From: Gammaproteobacteria bacterium | GTDB lineage: Bacteria; Pseudomonadota; Gammaproteobacteria; CAISUE01 | Assembly: GCA_947378515.1 (NCBI GenBank) | Contig: CANCKG010000056.1 | Location: 1 to 5,685 of the forward strand | Reading direction: 5' to 3' | DNA length: 5,685 nt | Shown: positions 4,064 to 5,685 of the stretch, one piece after another | Numbering within the stretch: position 1 is the stretch's first letter | Layout: the number at the start of each line of letters is the position of its first letter | Made by a program: the position numbers and the translations under genes | The notes under the pieces: generated by a model | Told to the model about the DNA's origin: nothing | What the model saw: the letters and a program-made list of their open reading frames with translations, nothing else | The model's database searches: none

Positions 4064-5685
4064 ATGGCTGTTAATTTAGTTATTGTAGAATCCGTCACCA
4101 AAACCAAAACCATTAAAAAATATTTAGGTGCCGATTACACCATTTTAGCGTCTTATGGTCATGTGCGTGATTTGTTACCTAAAACAGGCGCCGTCGACCC
4201 TGATAATAAATTTTCCATGACCTATGAATTGATCGAACGCAATAAAAAGCATTTGGAAGCCATTGTTCAAGCCGCTAAAAAGGCCGATACCCTTTATCTA
4301 GCGACAGATCCGGATCGCGAAGGCGAAGCGATTTCCTGGCATATTTTAGAGATTTTAAAAGCCCGTAAAGTCTTGAAAAAATTAACTGTGCATCGGGTAG
4401 TATTCAATGAAATTACTAAAACCGCGGTGTTGGAAGCGATGCAACATCCGCGCGACATTTCAATGGATTTAGTCTATGCCCAACAAGCCCGACGCGCGCT
4501 GGATTATTTAGTCGGCTTTAATCTATCGCCCTTATTGTGGAAAAAAATTCGCCGTGGCTTATCGGCAGGGAGAGTGCAAAGTCCAGCGTTAAGAATGATT
4601 GTCGAGCGCGAAGAAGAAATCGACCGTTTTATTAGTGAAGAATATTGGTCGATAGTGGCGGCATGTTTAGCGAAAAAACAAGCTTTCAATGCTCGCTTGA
4701 TCGAATACCTCGGGGAAAAACAAGAAAAATTTTCGATTGTCAATGAAGCCCAAGCGCTAGTGGTGCAAGAAACATTGTTAGCCGCCGCAAATGGCCAACT
4801 GAACGTCACCAAAGTCGATAAGAAACAACGTAAACGCAATCCGACTGCGCCCTTTACCACCTCGACCATGCAACAAGAAGCCGCGCGTAAATTAGGTTAT
4901 ACCACCAAAAAAACCATGCAAATAGCGCAGCAATTGTATGAAGGAATTGATGTCGGCAGTGGGCCTATGGGTCTTATTACCTATATGCGAACCGATTCGG
5001 TCAATATGAGTCTCGAAGCTGAACTCGAAATTCGTGAATACATCAGTGCCCGTTATGGTGCCGATAATGTGCCTGAAACCCCCAGAATCTATAAAACCAA
5101 AACCAAAAACGCCCAAGAAGCCCATGAAGCAATTCGCCCGACATCGGTTAGTTTCGAACCTGAAGGCGTTAAAGAACACCTGACCAATGATCAATTTCGC
5201 TTATATCAATTGATTTGGCAGCGGACCGTGGCTTCACAGATGACCCATGCCGTTTCTGATGTGTTATCGATTGATTTGACGTGCGGTACCAATAATACCT
5301 TTAGGGCTACCGGATCGACGTTGATTAAACCTGGTTTCATGAGCGTTTATCAAGAAGGCGTCGATGATAAGCGTGAAGAAGACGAAGATTCTGAAGCTAA
5401 ATTACCCGCCTTAAAAGTGGGCGATAGTGTTCAATTAGAAGGTATTAAACCTAATCAACATTTCACCGAAGCTCCCCCGCGTTACAGTGAAGCGAGTTTG
5501 GTAAAATCCTTAGAAGAACACGGCATCGGCCGGCCCTCGACCTATTCATCGATTATTTCAACGCTACAACAACGCGAATATGTGTCATTGGCGCTAAAAC
5601 GATTTTATCCAACCGATGTTGGTCGGGTGGTCAATAAATTCTTAACGCAACATTTTACTCAATACGTCGATTACGATTTTACCGC
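4064..5685 (+). CDS. topA: DNA topoisomerase I, N-terminal 540 residues (truncated by window end)
   Basis: TopA is a type IA topoisomerase that relaxes negative supercoils through a 5'-phosphotyrosine intermediate and Mg2+. The Toprim domain (about 3-120) holds E9 and K13 in the first motif and DPDRE at 82-86. LSAGRVQS follows at 166-173. The active site LITYMRTDS at 304-312 contains catalytic Tyr307; EAHEAIRP lies at 352-359 and HGIGRPSTYSSII at 486-498. The ATG at 4064 is the only in-frame start, since a TGA lies three codons upstream; its Shine-Dalgarno sequence is weak. The first motif reads ESVTKTKTI where nearly all bacterial enzymes have ESPAKAKTI, but E9 and K13 remain, so activity is expected. 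It lacks the E. coli N-terminal insertion and has the longer GIDVGSGPMG loop common outside enterics. The frame is open at the right edge, so zinc-ribbon or C-terminal domains cannot be judged. Confidence 0.97.
   Translation, partial: MAVNLVIVESVTKTKTIKKYLGADYTILASYGHVRDLLPKTGAVDPDNKFSMTYELIERNKKHLEAIVQAAKKADTLYLATDPDREGEAISWHILEILKARKVLKKLTVHRVVFNEITKTAVLEAMQHPRDISMDLVYAQQARRALDYLVGFNLSPLLWKKIRRGLSAGRVQSPALRMIVEREEEIDRFISEEYWSIVAACLAKKQAFNARLIEYLGEKQEKFSIVNEAQALVVQETLLAAANGQLNVTKVDKKQRKRNPTAPFTTSTMQQEAARKLGYTTKKTMQIAQQLYEGIDVGSGPMGLITYMRTDSVNMSLEAELEIREYISARYGADNVPETPRIYKTKTKNAQEAHEAIRPTSVSFEPEGVKEHLTNDQFRLYQLIWQRTVASQMTHAVSDVLSIDLTCGTNNTFRATGSTLIKPGFMSVYQEGVDDKREEDEDSEAKLPALKVGDSVQLEGIKPNQHFTEAPPRYSEASLVKSLEEHGIGRPSTYSSIISTLQQREYVSLALKRFYPTDVGRVVNKFLTQHFTQYVDYDFT

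Noticed and set aside
4054..4074. Six-codon minicistron (ATG at 4054, TAA at 4072) overlapping the topA start
   Set aside because: It could look like a regulatory leader peptide, but the purine-rich sequence is too close to its ATG and a frame this short is expected by chance.
4907..4913. Runs of seven A in topA (4907-4913 and near 4536) as possible frameshift sites
   Set aside because: They encode Lys-Lys codons at conserved positions, no stimulatory structure is evident, and the frame continues normally.
4943..4975. Extra loop GIDVGSGPMG before the TopA active site compared with E. coli
   Set aside because: This longer form is the common one in bacteria outside enterics, so it is not an oddity.
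4504..5194. Two open frames on the minus strand within topA
   Set aside because: They lie opposite the strongly conserved topA reading frame and their translations show no recognisable domain; they are antisense shadows.

Overview
The window carries a conserved gammaproteobacterial housekeeping neighbourhood: two divergent gene groups flanking a compact promoter region at about 2284-2372. I infer a gammaproteobacterium because smg (DUF494) is typical of gamma/betaproteobacteria and because def-fmt divergent from dprA-smg is a known gammaproteobacterial arrangement. The moderate GC content and the direct smg-topA adjacency are closer to Legionella/Coxiella/Xanthomonas-like layouts than to E. 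coli. The sequence alone does not support a genus or species.

Left half, minus strand, read from about 2283 down to 1. The genes are def (peptide deformylase), fmt (methionyl-tRNA formyltransferase), a divergent family-1 uracil-DNA-glycosylase-like gene, and the first 36 codons of an unidentified gene running off the left edge. All three junctions are overlapping stop/start pairs (ATGA, ATGA, TAATG), so this is one tightly coupled operon. Def and Fmt perform opposite steps on the N-formyl group of initiator methionine: Fmt adds it to Met-tRNA and Def removes it from the nascent protein. The UDG-like protein keeps the fold signatures of Ung, but serine replaces the catalytic aspartate of the GQDPYH motif. 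It also sits where rsmB commonly follows fmt. This is the most unusual item in the window.

Right half, plus strand. The genes are dprA (ssDNA-binding RecA loader used in transformation), smg (DUF494), and the first 540 complete codons of topA (DNA topoisomerase I), truncated by the right edge before its C-terminal region. Near the 3' end of dprA there is a 12-bp hairpin and, further on, a hairpin with a T-run. A weak promoter-like sequence precedes smg. Smg and topA therefore may be partly uncoupled from dprA. The dprA gene also contains an 8-G homopolymer.

I see no mobile element, CRISPR array, tRNA or rRNA. No intergenic stretch exceeds about 90 bases. Apart from the UDG-like gene and the unidentified left-edge gene, this is ordinary core genome. 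I found no convincing evidence of a wholly new multi-gene system.
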